Part shown: piece after piece, positions 1 through 7,054 of the stretch
Position numbering within the stretch: position 1 is the stretch's first letter
Layout of the letters: each line of letters begins with the position of its first letter
Assembly: GCA_021378565.1 (NCBI GenBank)
Contig: JAACJU010000001.1
Location: 124,001-188,000, forward strand
Length of the DNA stretch: 64,000 nucleotides
Direction: 5' to 3'
DNA from: Arcobacter sp. LC1
GTDB taxonomy: Bacteria; Campylobacterota; Campylobacteria; Campylobacterales; Arcobacteraceae
Notes under the pieces: model-generated
Databases searched by the model: none
Told to the model about the DNA's origin: nothing
Seen by the model: only the letters and a program-made list of their open reading frames with translations
Made by a program: the position numbers and the translations under genes

Positions 1-194
1 GGATGAACCCCAACAGCAAAATAAATATTTTCATATTTTTCAACTAATTTAATAGCTTGAGGCAAGTCTGAAAAACTAGCTCCTGGAATAACAAAGCCTT
101 TTAAGCCTGCATCCACAGCTCTTTGTATAACTTTTTCAATATCTTCATAGAATGCACTATTATCAAGGTGGCAGTGTGTATCTATTATTATAAT
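1..194 (-). CDS. tatD: TatD-family metal-dependent deoxyribonuclease, N-terminal part
   Basis: The gene runs off the left edge and only about the first 64 residues are visible. The frame opens with a run of isoleucines followed by DTHCHLD, the metal-binding HxH motif at the start of TatD/YcfH hydrolases, and later shows the family's VGVHP. TatD enzymes are metal-dependent 3'-5' DNases. The frame has no ATG, GTG or TTG. An in-frame TGA lies at 197-195 and is followed by ATT (194-192) and ATA codons. I place the start at ATT, 5 nt behind an AAAGG. This overlaps the end of the upstream gene, so translational coupling is likely. Family assignment is firm; the start is uncertain. Confidence 0.85.
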   Translation of the reverse strand, partial: MIIIDTHCHLDNSAFYEDIEKVIQRAVDAGLKGFVIPGASFSDLPQAIKLVEKYENIYFAVGVH

Positions 195-493
195 TCAAAC
201 CTTTTTTTAAGAACTTCAATAAGCTCATTTATTTTATCTAAATCATCTCTTTTTATCCAAGAATCTAAACCAAAGTTTTTGAAAGCATCATAATCACTTA
301 GTTCATCTAAAATCGCTATTGATATAAACTTTTCTTTGCAAGATTTGTGTTTATTTTCTTCATAATCAAAAATAGTATCTATATCAACTAAGCAGATATC
401 AGCTTTCTCTTCTTTTAGGTCTGCTAGATTGTAAAAATTATGTTCTTTCGAAAATAAATTTTTATCAACTTCACAAAAAGCTACTATGCTCAT
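188..493 (-). CDS. Small protein resembling a degenerate response-regulator receiver domain
   Basis: About 101 residues. I chose the ATG at 493 because AAAGGGGA sits 7 nt upstream; a longer frame from 526 lacks such a site. The fold pattern suggests a CheY-like receiver: a strand ending in LVDID, then a strand and helix reading ISIAILDELSDYDAF, then GLDSWIKRDDL, which resembles the GxxxYLxKP end of receivers. The usual Pro after the Lys is missing and no output domain follows. It lies between hslU and tatD, 22 nt from hslU's start-distal end, and overlaps tatD. Function is unknown and the receiver assignment is an inference from pattern only. Confidence 0.7.
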   Translation of the reverse strand: MSIVAFCEVDKNLFSKEHNFYNLADLKEEKADICLVDIDTIFDYEENKHKSCKEKFISIAILDELSDYDAFKNFGLDSWIKRDDLDKINELIEVLKKRFEL

Positions 494-548
494 AGCCTGT
501 CCCCTTTTATTTACTCTAATAACCATTGTAACTAACTTTTACCAAATA

Positions 549-1880
549 TCACAATATATATCTAGCAATATCTTCATCTTCCACGATATTTTTAAGTTTT
601 GCTATAACCAATTCTTTTGTAACTTTAAACTTCTCTCCTTTATGCTCATCAGCCGTATAAGAAATATCTTCTAAGACTTTTTCAATAACCGTATGCAAGC
701 GTCTAGCCCCTATATCTTCAGTTTTTTCATTTGCACTGACTGAGAGTTTAGCAAATTCTCTTATAGCTTCATCACTAAATTCCAAGTCCACACCCTCAAC
801 TCCTAGAAGTGCTTTATATTGTTTCAATAAAGAGTTTTTAGTATTTGTTAAAATTTTATATAAAGCCTCTTCATCTAGCGAAGATAACTCAACTCTCAAA
901 GGAAATCTACCTTGTAATTCAGGAAGTAAATCACTAGGCTTGCTTATATGAAAAGCTCCAGCAGCAATAAATAAAATATGGTCTGTTTTGATTTGTCCAT
1001 ATTTTGTATGAACTGAACTTCCTTCAACAATAGGAAGTAAATCTCTTTGCACCCCTTCTTTGCTTGGGTCTTGATTTCCTTTTGAGCTTTTTCCTGAAGC
1101 TATTTTGTCAATCTCATCTAAAAATATAATCCCACCATCTTGGGCTCTTTTTAATGCCTCTTGCTTCACGCTTTCTTGGTCTAGAATTTTTTCACTAACT
1201 CCATCTCTTAAAAGAGTTTTTGCGATTTTTATTTTAACTTCTTTTTTGATTTTTTCTTTATTCATTCCATTTATCATTTTATTTAAACTATCTTGCATAG
1301 AAGACATATCTATGGGCAAGTTTGAATCAAGTACTTCAACTTTTGTTTTTTTAGGTAATTCAAGCTCTATTACGGTTTCATCCATTTTGCCACTTACAAC
1401 TTTTTCTTCCATTTTATTATAAGCATTTATAAAAGATTTTTGACTAGGCTCACTTGCGCCTTTTGGTAAAGGAGGAATTAATTTTTCAACTATTATTTTT
1501 ATAACTTCACTATCAATTTGCTTTGAGATTTTCTTTTTATATTCTTTATTAACTAAGCTGATTGATTCATAAACCAAATCCCTAACCATAGATTCAACAT
1601 CACGTCCAACAAATCCAACTTCAGTGTATTTGCTAGCTTCTACTTTAACAAAAGGCAAGTTCATCATTTTTGCAAGTCTTCGTGCAATCTCAGTTTTACC
1701 AACGCCTGTACTTCCTATCATCAAAATATTTTTTGGCATAATCTCTTCTTGCATTTCAGCACTTAATTGCATTCTTCTATATCTATTTCTTAAAGCAAGG
1801 GCTATGACTTTTTTTGCTTCATCTTGCCCTATAATATAGTCATCTAAATGCTTTACTATTTCTTTTGGCAACATATTCAT
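549..1880 (-). CDS. hslU: ATP-dependent protease ATPase subunit HslU
   Basis: HslU is the hexameric AAA+ unfoldase that feeds proteins into the HslV peptidase in the cytoplasm. At 443 residues it matches the family length. Visible features are the N-terminal [15 protein letters not shown] block, Walker A GSTGVGKT at about residues 56-63, the variable I-domain, Walker [10 protein letters not shown] near residue 255, a sensor-2 stretch with GARRLHTV, and the C-terminal RYIL tail that docks into HslV. Its ATG overlaps the hslV stop by 4 nt (ATGA), so the two are translationally coupled. Confidence 0.98.
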   Translation of the reverse strand: MNMLPKEIVKHLDDYIIGQDEAKKVIALALRNRYRRMQLSAEMQEEIMPKNILMIGSTGVGKTEIARRLAKMMNLPFVKVEASKYTEVGFVGRDVESMVRDLVYESISLVNKEYKKKISKQIDSEVIKIIVEKLIPPLPKGASEPSQKSFINAYNKMEEKVVSGKMDETVIELELPKKTKVEVLDSNLPIDMSSMQDSLNKMINGMNKEKIKKEVKIKIAKTLLRDGVSEKILDQESVKQEALKRAQDGGIIFLDEIDKIASGKSSKGNQDPSKEGVQRDLLPIVEGSSVHTKYGQIKTDHILFIAAGAFHISKPSDLLPELQGRFPLRVELSSLDEEALYKILTNTKNSLLKQYKALLGVEGVDLEFSDEAIREFAKLSVSANEKTEDIGARRLHTVIEKVLEDISYTADEHKGEKFKVTKELVIAKLKNIVEDEDIARYIL

Positions 1881-2428
1881 TTTTCGTCATCCTTGTCTTT
1901 TGTACTAAGTATTTTAATATTTTTATTTGTATAAATGCAAAGTTCACTTGCTACAAGCAAGGATTCTTTTACTAAAACTTTGGGTTTTAAATCTGCAAAC
2001 TTATTCAAGGCTCTTGCGGCTGAGAGGGCAAAATTTCCCCCAGAGCCAATAGCAGCCAAAATTCCATCTTCAGGCTCAACCACATCTCCCGTACCACTTA
2101 AAATAAAAAGATTTTTACTATCAAGCACCAACATCATAGCTTCAAGTCGTCTTAAAAGTTTATCTTTTCTCCAAGCTTTTGAAAAATCAATAACTGCTTT
2201 TAATAAATCACCTTTTCTAGTTTCAAGATGTTCTTCAAACATATCAAAAAGATTAAAAGCATCAGCCGTACTTCCTGCAAAACCTGCTAAAATCTTGCCC
2301 TTATAGAGTGTTCGAATTTTTGTAGCATTTCCTTTTAAAATTGTATTTCCGAAAGTAACTTGCCCATCTCCACCAATAACAGCTTCGCCTTCGCCTTTAT
2401 AAGCAAGTATAGTAGTAGCGTCAAACAT
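1877..2428 (-). CDS. hslV: ATP-dependent protease peptidase subunit HslV
   Basis: HslV is the threonine peptidase of the HslUV (ClpQY) protease. The 183-residue product begins [12 protein letters not shown]. The first Thr of TTI (residue 5) is the expected catalytic N-terminal nucleophile after removal of a four-residue propeptide. [16 protein letters not shown] and the IAIGSGG block are typical of the family. The gene overlaps the small ORF upstream by 8 nt and hslU by 4 nt. Together with rplI they form one minus-strand transcription unit. Confidence 0.98.
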   Translation of the reverse strand: MFDATTILAYKGEGEAVIGGDGQVTFGNTILKGNATKIRTLYKGKILAGFAGSTADAFNLFDMFEEHLETRKGDLLKAVIDFSKAWRKDKLLRRLEAMMLVLDSKNLFILSGTGDVVEPEDGILAAIGSGGNFALSAARALNKFADLKPKVLVKESLLVASELCIYTNKNIKILSTKDKDDEK

Positions 2429-2588
2429 TATAATCCCTATCTAGCTCAACTTTAAAATATCCACTCATATCAAAGCAGATACTTTTAGGCTTATACTCTT
2501 CAATGGAATTTTTTACCAATCTAGCACTAGCACCTAAGATTAACACCTCTTTTTGATATTCTAAAAACTTGTTTTTATCTTGTGTCAT
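2421..2588 (-). CDS. Small hypothetical protein upstream of hslV
   Basis: A 55-residue protein starting MTQDKNKF. The ATG at 2588 has AAGGA 5 nt upstream, so I prefer it to a longer reading from 2642 that would overlap the preceding small ORF further. The product is soluble, with a predicted helix and then a short region ending in [15 protein letters not shown]. No known domain is recognised. It overlaps hslV by 8 nt and the upstream small ORF by 14 nt, an arrangement that suggests a translated, coupled operon member. Confidence 0.6.
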   Translation of the reverse strand: MTQDKNKFLEYQKEVLILGASARLVKNSIEEYKPKSICFDMSGYFKVELDRDYNV

Positions 2589-2712
2589 TTTTATCCTTTT
2601 TATTTTCTTTATTGTTTCTAATTCTTTGTCTAAGCAGTTCACAGCCTAAAAATACTAAGCATAAGCCTAGAATTGTAAAAACTCCTATTCTAAAAATTTC
2701 AGTAGCGGTCAT
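2575..2712 (-). CDS. Very small single-pass membrane protein
   Basis: A 45-residue ORF starting MTATEIFRIG. It has one hydrophobic segment at about residues 10-25, rich in L, V, F and G, followed by a strongly basic tail with several Arg and Lys. Its ATG sits one nucleotide after the stop of the preceding small ORF, and its end overlaps the next one. It has the general look of a small inner-membrane subunit (OadG-like proteins are similar in size and shape), but I see no diagnostic motif. Existence is supported by operon packing; function is unknown. Confidence 0.45.
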   Translation of the reverse strand: MTATEIFRIGVFTILGLCLVFLGCELLRQRIRNNKENKKDKNDTR

Positions 2713-2713
2713 T

Positions 2714-2839
2714 TTAGCTTCCTTGTCTTAGTATTTTTCTTTTGCCTAAGCTTAGCTCATAATTTTTTTCAGGGATACAATTCACTTTATAATAATACCA
2801 CTTGTTTTCTTCTTCATTAAAAACATAAAAAAACTCCAT
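2714..2839 (-). CDS. Very small hypothetical protein after rplI
   Basis: A 41-residue ORF starting MEFFYVFNEEENKWYYY, rich in Tyr, Glu and Lys, with no membrane segment. It begins 7 nt after the rplI stop and ends (TAA) with a single base before the ATG of the next small ORF. A GGGAGAG lies about 10 nt upstream of its start, somewhat far for a strong ribosome-binding site. The tight chain of this ORF and the next two between rplI and hslV is the main evidence that it is real. No function can be assigned. Confidence 0.4.
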   Translation of the reverse strand: MEFFYVFNEEENKWYYYKVNCIPEKNYELSLGKRKILRQGS

Positions 2840-2845
2840 ATTAGC

Positions 2846-3295
2846 TTAGCTCTCTCCCATAACATCAACTTTAATCAAAGCATTTACACCATGCCCTAGT
2901 TTACAAGTAATCTCAAAAATACCAGGAGTTTTAATCTTGTCTTCTAAAACAATATTTTTTTTATCTATTATGATTTTTAATTCATTTTCCAAAGCTTGCG
3001 CTATTTCTTTATTTGTGACTGAACCTATCAAATGCCCATTTGCACCGACTTTATGTTTTATTGTTAATTTTGAAGAATTTAGTTTTTCTGCTAAATCTTT
3101 TGCTTCTTGAATATTTTCATTTTCTTTTTGCTTTTCTTTTTTTATCTGTGATTCGTATCTTTTTAAAACATCATTAGTAGCTAGCAGTCCAAAACCTCTT
3201 GCTATTAAAAAGTTTTTACCATATCCATCTTTTACTTCTTTTACTTCTCCGCTTTTACCAAGACTTTTTACATCTTTAATTAATAATACTTTCAT
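2846..3295 (-). CDS. rplI: 50S ribosomal protein L9
   Basis: L9 binds 23S rRNA at the base of the L1 stalk. The 149-residue product has the conserved N-terminal domain MKVLLIKDVKSLGKSGEV followed by GYGKNFLIARG, the long Lys/Glu-rich connecting helix at about residues 45-75, and the C-terminal rRNA-binding domain. It is the first gene of the minus-strand unit that continues through the small ORFs to hslVU. Length and motifs are normal for the family. Confidence 0.98.
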   Translation of the reverse strand: MKVLLIKDVKSLGKSGEVKEVKDGYGKNFLIARGFGLLATNDVLKRYESQIKKEKQKENENIQEAKDLAEKLNSSKLTIKHKVGANGHLIGSVTNKEIAQALENELKIIIDKKNIVLEDKIKTPGIFEITCKLGHGVNALIKVDVMGES

Positions 3296-3385
3296 TCTTG
3301 TTTCTCCAAAAATAATATTTATATATTTAAAAGAATAAATATTTTACTATATTTTATTTAAATAGTGCCTAAAGATGTAAAATTT

Positions 3386-4015
3386 TTAATCTTTAAGCTC
3401 AAACTCTTCTCTCATATTTCTTTTTTTAACATAGTTATTTAAACCAATGTGATTATTATACCCTAATAGCTTTGATATTTTTCTAACAGACAAGCCAAGA
3501 CTTAGTAGCTCTTGAATTTTATCTTTTTGTTCATCAAATTTTGATTTTTGTATTGTCCCTTTTGGCTTTCCTAAAATTACACCCTGATTTTTCTTTAAGA
3601 TTAAGGCTTCTTTTGTTCTAAGGCTCATTAAGTTTTTTTCTAGTTTTATAGTCATAGTAATAATATTTAAGATAACTTTTGTAAGTGTATCTTTGTTTGA
3701 TACTAAATCAAGATTTTGTTTTATTGCAATAATTCTTATATTATTATCAAGAAAATATTTGATTATTTCTAAAATATTTTTAATAGTTCGTCCAAAAGAA
3801 TTAATATCACTTACTATTAAAGTCACATTCCTAGGACAAGTTTTTAAAAGATGTAATATTTTTCTTTCTTCATCAGGGTTATTTATTTCAATAGCTATTT
3901 TATCATCAGCGAGTAAAGAATTACTAAGTAAATACTTAGTAATGATTTCTTTTTGTTCTTCATTGTAAGAAATGTTATTTTTATTAAGACGCAGAAAAAT
4001 AATCGTTTTAGACAT
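3386..4015 (-). CDS. Serine-recombinase-like protein with altered catalytic residues
   Basis: 209 residues with the architecture of a small resolvase/invertase: an N-terminal catalytic-type domain (about 1-135), a linker containing GKPKGT, and a C-terminal helix-turn-helix (about 165-205, LLSLGLSVRKISKLLGY). The motif normally reading YxRxS reads FLRLN, so the nucleophilic serine appears replaced by Asn. The DRLGR motif reads NSFGR, losing its first Arg while keeping GR. Similar invertase/recombinase-like genes occur in this phylum. No inverted repeats or partner element flank it. I infer a DNA-binding, non-recombining protein, but a shifted alignment of the serine (ISYNEEQ) cannot be excluded. 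Confidence 0.8.
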   Translation of the reverse strand: MSKTIIFLRLNKNNISYNEEQKEIITKYLLSNSLLADDKIAIEINNPDEERKILHLLKTCPRNVTLIVSDINSFGRTIKNILEIIKYFLDNNIRIIAIKQNLDLVSNKDTLTKVILNIITMTIKLEKNLMSLRTKEALILKKNQGVILGKPKGTIQKSKFDEQKDKIQELLSLGLSVRKISKLLGYNNHIGLNNYVKKRNMREEFELKD

Positions 4016-4203
4016 TTTAACCCTTTACAAAAAGTATAAATTTTAAAAAAATATACAAAATAGCTATTTTTATACTTCTTTTTTACATATACAAATATTA
4101 TCATTTTTTATTTTAAATTTCTCTTATTTTATTGCTTCAAGCTAGTAAAAAGATTTTTTTGCTAAAATCTCTTAAAATATATTTCTTGAATAAAAGGCAA
4201 AAA

Positions 4204-4767
4204 ATGAAATTAATACTTGCAATTACAGGAGCTAGCGGGACAAAATTGGCTATTAAATTTGCCAATTCTCTACCTGCATCTATTTCCTTGCACTTAGTAA
4301 TCTCTAAATCTTCTAAAAAAGCTTATGAATTAGAATGCCAAAAAGAAATAAATATAAAACATAAAGATACAATGATTTATGAAAATGAAGAAATATGGGC
4401 AAGTATCGCTTCTAGCTCTTTTGGAGCTGACGCTATGCTAATATTACCCTGCTCTATGAATACTTTGGCAAAATGCGCTTGTGGAATAAGTGACAATCTA
4501 ATTACAAGAGCATTTTCTTGTATGCTCAAAGAAAAAAAGAATATTATCTTAGCGCCAAGAGAAATGCCTTTTGATACTATTGCTTTGAAAAATATGCTAA
4601 AGTTATCTAAACTTGGGGTTTATATTGCTCCTCCTATTTTAGGTTATTATTCTAGCCAAGAAAATTTAGAAGATATGGAAGATTTTTTACTTGGAAAATG
4701 GTATGATTTACTAAATATAAAAAATACAAAATACAAAAGGTGGGGTGATGAAAAAACAAAATTATAA
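4204..4767 (+). CDS. ubiX: Flavin prenyltransferase UbiX
   Basis: UbiX attaches a dimethylallyl group to FMN to make the prenylated flavin cofactor used by UbiD-type decarboxylases. The 187-residue product starts MKLILAITGASGTKLAIKF, the FMN-binding N-terminus of the family, and contains the conserved PCSMNTLAKCACGISDNLITRA block and the PREMPFD segment. I use the ATG at 4204, which has AAGG just upstream, instead of an in-frame codon at 4132. It overlaps coaD by about 20 nt and heads a five-gene operon. Confidence 0.96.
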   Translation: MKLILAITGASGTKLAIKFANSLPASISLHLVISKSSKKAYELECQKEINIKHKDTMIYENEEIWASIASSSFGADAMLILPCSMNTLAKCACGISDNLITRAFSCMLKEKKNIILAPREMPFDTIALKNMLKLSKLGVYIAPPILGYYSSQENLEDMEDFLLGKWYDLLNIKNTKYKRWGDEKTKL

Positions 4768-5239
4768 AATAGCTTCTTTTACCAAAGCGATTTATAGTGG
4801 GACTTTTGATCCTATAACAAATGGTCATCTTGATATTATAAAAAGAGCTTTAAATATTTTTGATGAAGTCATAGTTGCAGTTGCTACAAGCAAAAGTAAA
4901 AACCCTATGTTTTCAATAGACAAAAGAGTTGAATTTGTAAAAAAAAGCACAAAAGGCATGAAAGGGATTGAAGTTTTACCTTTCAATACTCTTTTAGTTG
5001 AACTCGCAAGTAGCTTGAATGTAAGCACAATAATTAGAGGATTAAGAGCAGTTAGTGATTTTGAGTATGAATTACAAATGGGATATGCAAATTCTTCAAT
5101 AGATCCACGACTTGAAACGCTGTATTTGATGCCTAGTTTGCAAAATGCTTTTGTAAGTGCGACAATAGTGCGAGAAATTATTAAATTTAAGGGAAAATTT
5201 TCTCATCTTGTTCCAAAGGAAGTAGTAGAATGTATGTAG
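4748..5239 (+). CDS. coaD: Phosphopantetheine adenylyltransferase
   Basis: CoaD transfers AMP from ATP to 4'-phosphopantetheine, the penultimate step of coenzyme A synthesis. At 163 residues it has normal length. The nucleotidyltransferase motif YSGTFDPITNGHLDII carries the xxGH signature near residue 27, and the C-terminal half has TIIRGLRAVSDFEYELQM. The ATG at 4748 lies behind AAAGGTGG; an in-frame GTG three bases earlier is possible. It overlaps the start of tmk by 10 nt. Confidence 0.97.
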   Translation: MKKQNYKIASFTKAIYSGTFDPITNGHLDIIKRALNIFDEVIVAVATSKSKNPMFSIDKRVEFVKKSTKGMKGIEVLPFNTLLVELASSLNVSTIIRGLRAVSDFEYELQMGYANSSIDPRLETLYLMPSLQNAFVSATIVREIIKFKGKFSHLVPKEVVECM

Positions 5240-5805
5240 CATTAGAAGGAATTGACACAGCAGGCAAATCAACCCAATTAGAATACCTTAAAAAGAAGTA
5301 TCCAAAGGCAATATTTACTAAAGAACCAGGTGCTACAAAATTAGGACTTAAATTAAGGGAAATCCTTTTAGACTCCACAGATTTTAAGCTAAAATCTAGT
5401 CTAGCTGAGATGTTTTTATTTTTAGCTGATAGAGCTGAACATAGCTGTGAAATACTGCAAAAAAATAAAGACAATATAATTATAAGTGATAGAAGTTTAA
5501 TCTCAGGCATTGCTTATGCTAAAGATGTGCCTCAAGAAATTGCCCTAAGCCTAAATCTTTTAGCAGTCGATAATACCTTGCCAAGTCATGTGATTTTATT
5601 AAAACTTGATGAAGAGGATTTAAGCTTTAGACTTAATATGAAAAAAAATGATGGTATAGAAAGCAGAGGAATTGAATACTTACTTGACATTCAAGATAAA
5701 ATGCAAGAACTATTGAAATTTTTAAAAATAAAACATATAGTGATTAATGCAAATAAAAGTAAAGAAGATATAAAAGATATAATTTGGGAGTTTTTAAATG
5801 GATAA
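5230..5805 (+). CDS. tmk: Thymidylate kinase
   Basis: Tmk phosphorylates dTMP to dTDP for DNA synthesis. The 191-residue product begins MYVALEGIDTAGKSTQ, containing the P-loop GIDTAGKST at about residues 7-15. The FTKEPGATKLG segment carries the conserved EP of the family, and IISDRSLISGIAYA contains the DR(S/Y) substrate-binding motif. It overlaps coaD by 10 nt and hisS by 8 nt, so it is part of the ubiX-coaD-tmk-hisS-speA operon. Confidence 0.97.
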   Translation: MYVALEGIDTAGKSTQLEYLKKKYPKAIFTKEPGATKLGLKLREILLDSTDFKLKSSLAEMFLFLADRAEHSCEILQKNKDNIIISDRSLISGIAYAKDVPQEIALSLNLLAVDNTLPSHVILLKLDEEDLSFRLNMKKNDGIESRGIEYLLDIQDKMQELLKFLKIKHIVINANKSKEDIKDIIWEFLNG

Positions 5806-7054
5806 AGAAAAAGCTAAAGAAGAAGAAATAAAACCTAAGATTCAAGCACTAAGAGGCATGAAAGATTTACTAGATATTGGTGGAGAAAAATACTTATACT
5901 TTATAAAAAATACCTCAAAAATAGCTTCTAGATATGGCTTTAACTTTATTCAAAATCCTATTTTGGAGCAAACTTCACTTTTCAAAAGAAGCGTAGGACA
6001 AAGCTCTGATATAGTCCATAAAGAAATGTATCAATTTTTAGACAAAGGCGACAATGATGTTTGCTTAAGACCTGAGGGAACTGCTGGGCTTATGAGAAGT
6101 TTTATTCAAAATAAATTTGATAAAGCTGGCGGTGTGCATAGATATTTTTATTATGGTCCTATGTTTAGATATGAGCGTCCGCAAAAAGGCAGACTTAGAC
6201 AATTTCATCAATTTGGTTGTGAGAGCTTAGGACAAGCTAGCGTTTATGAAGATGCGAATGTTATTTTAATGCTTGGAGAAATTTTTGATTTTTTTGGTAT
6301 AGAGTTTACCTTAGATTTAAATTCTTTAGGCTGTGAAACTTGCATGCCAAAATATAAAAATAAATTAATTGATTTTTTACAAAATGAAGAAGAGATATTG
6401 TGCAATGATTGCAAAACAAGGTTAAAAACTAATCCTATTAGAGTGCTTGATTGCAAAAAAGAAAAATGCAAAGAGGTGCTTAAAAATGCGCCGAAATTAA
6501 GTGAGCATTTGTGTCAAACTTGTTCTAGTGATTTTTTGAAACTTCAAGATATTCTTAAAATAAATGACTTTAGTTTTACACTAAATGAAAAGTTAGTAAG
6601 AGGGCTTGATTATTATACTAAAACTGCTTTTGAATTTGTGAGTACAAATATTGGCGCTCAAAATGCCCTATGCGGAGGTGGAAGATATGATAAACTTTGC
6701 TCTATGCTTGGAGGCACCAATATTCCTGCTATTGGGTTTGCTATTGGAATTGAGCGCTTGATGGAGCTTATCAAGATAAAGCAAAAAAAAGAAAATTTTA
6801 TTTATCTTGGTTTTAGCAAAGAGACAAGTTTGGAAACAGCTTTTAGCCTCACTATAAAAAAACGAAAAAAAACGAAAACCTTTATAGAATATAAACCAAA
6901 AAGTTTTACCAAGCATATTACAAATGCAAAAAAAATGCTTTGTACCCACCTAGCTTTTATTGGTGAAGATGAAGAAAATAATAATACAATTTTATTGAAA
7001 TCATTAGAAAATAATGAAGAAATTTTGCTTAGTTTAGAGAAATTTTGTGAATAG
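5798..7054 (+). CDS. hisS: Histidyl-tRNA synthetase
   Basis: A class II aminoacyl-tRNA synthetase that charges tRNA-His. The 418-residue product has ALRGMKDLL at the N-terminus, motif 2 (FRYERPQKGRLRQFHQFGCE), the histidine-specific VRGLDYYTKTAFEF and motif 3 (AIGFAIGIERL). The C-terminal anticodon-binding domain follows, with a lysine-rich stretch encoded by A-rich sequence near 6857-6880. It overlaps tmk and speA by 8 nt each. Confidence 0.98.
   Translation: MDKEKAKEEEIKPKIQALRGMKDLLDIGGEKYLYFIKNTSKIASRYGFNFIQNPILEQTSLFKRSVGQSSDIVHKEMYQFLDKGDNDVCLRPEGTAGLMRSFIQNKFDKAGGVHRYFYYGPMFRYERPQKGRLRQFHQFGCESLGQASVYEDANVILMLGEIFDFFGIEFTLDLNSLGCETCMPKYKNKLIDFLQNEEEILCNDCKTRLKTNPIRVLDCKKEKCKEVLKNAPKLSEHLCQTCSSDFLKLQDILKINDFSFTLNEKLVRGLDYYTKTAFEFVSTNIGAQNALCGGGRYDKLCSMLGGTNIPAIGFAIGIERLMELIKIKQKKENFIYLGFSKETSLETAFSLTIKKRKKTKTFIEYKPKSFTKHITNAKKMLCTHLAFIGEDEENNNTILLKSLENNEEILLSLEKFCE

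Noticed and set aside
2589-2642. Longer start (73 residues) for the small ORF upstream of hslV
   Set aside because: The extension lacks a ribosome-binding site and would overlap the membrane peptide ORF further, while the ATG at 2588 has AAGGA at good spacing.
3296-4103. Invertible element or transposon around the serine-recombinase-like gene
   Set aside because: I found no inverted repeats, no resolution-site-like arrays and no other mobile genes; the flanks are ordinary intergenic DNA and rplI/ubiX.
3895-4104. 69-codon frame overlapping the recombinase-like gene
   Set aside because: It runs in another frame over the recombinase start and its AT-rich leader, has no ribosome-binding site, and looks like read-through of poly-A/T sequence.
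6857-6880. A-rich repeat in hisS as a second slippage site
   Set aside because: The runs are interrupted by CG and the reading frame is continuous, encoding a lysine-rich stretch in the anticodon-binding domain.
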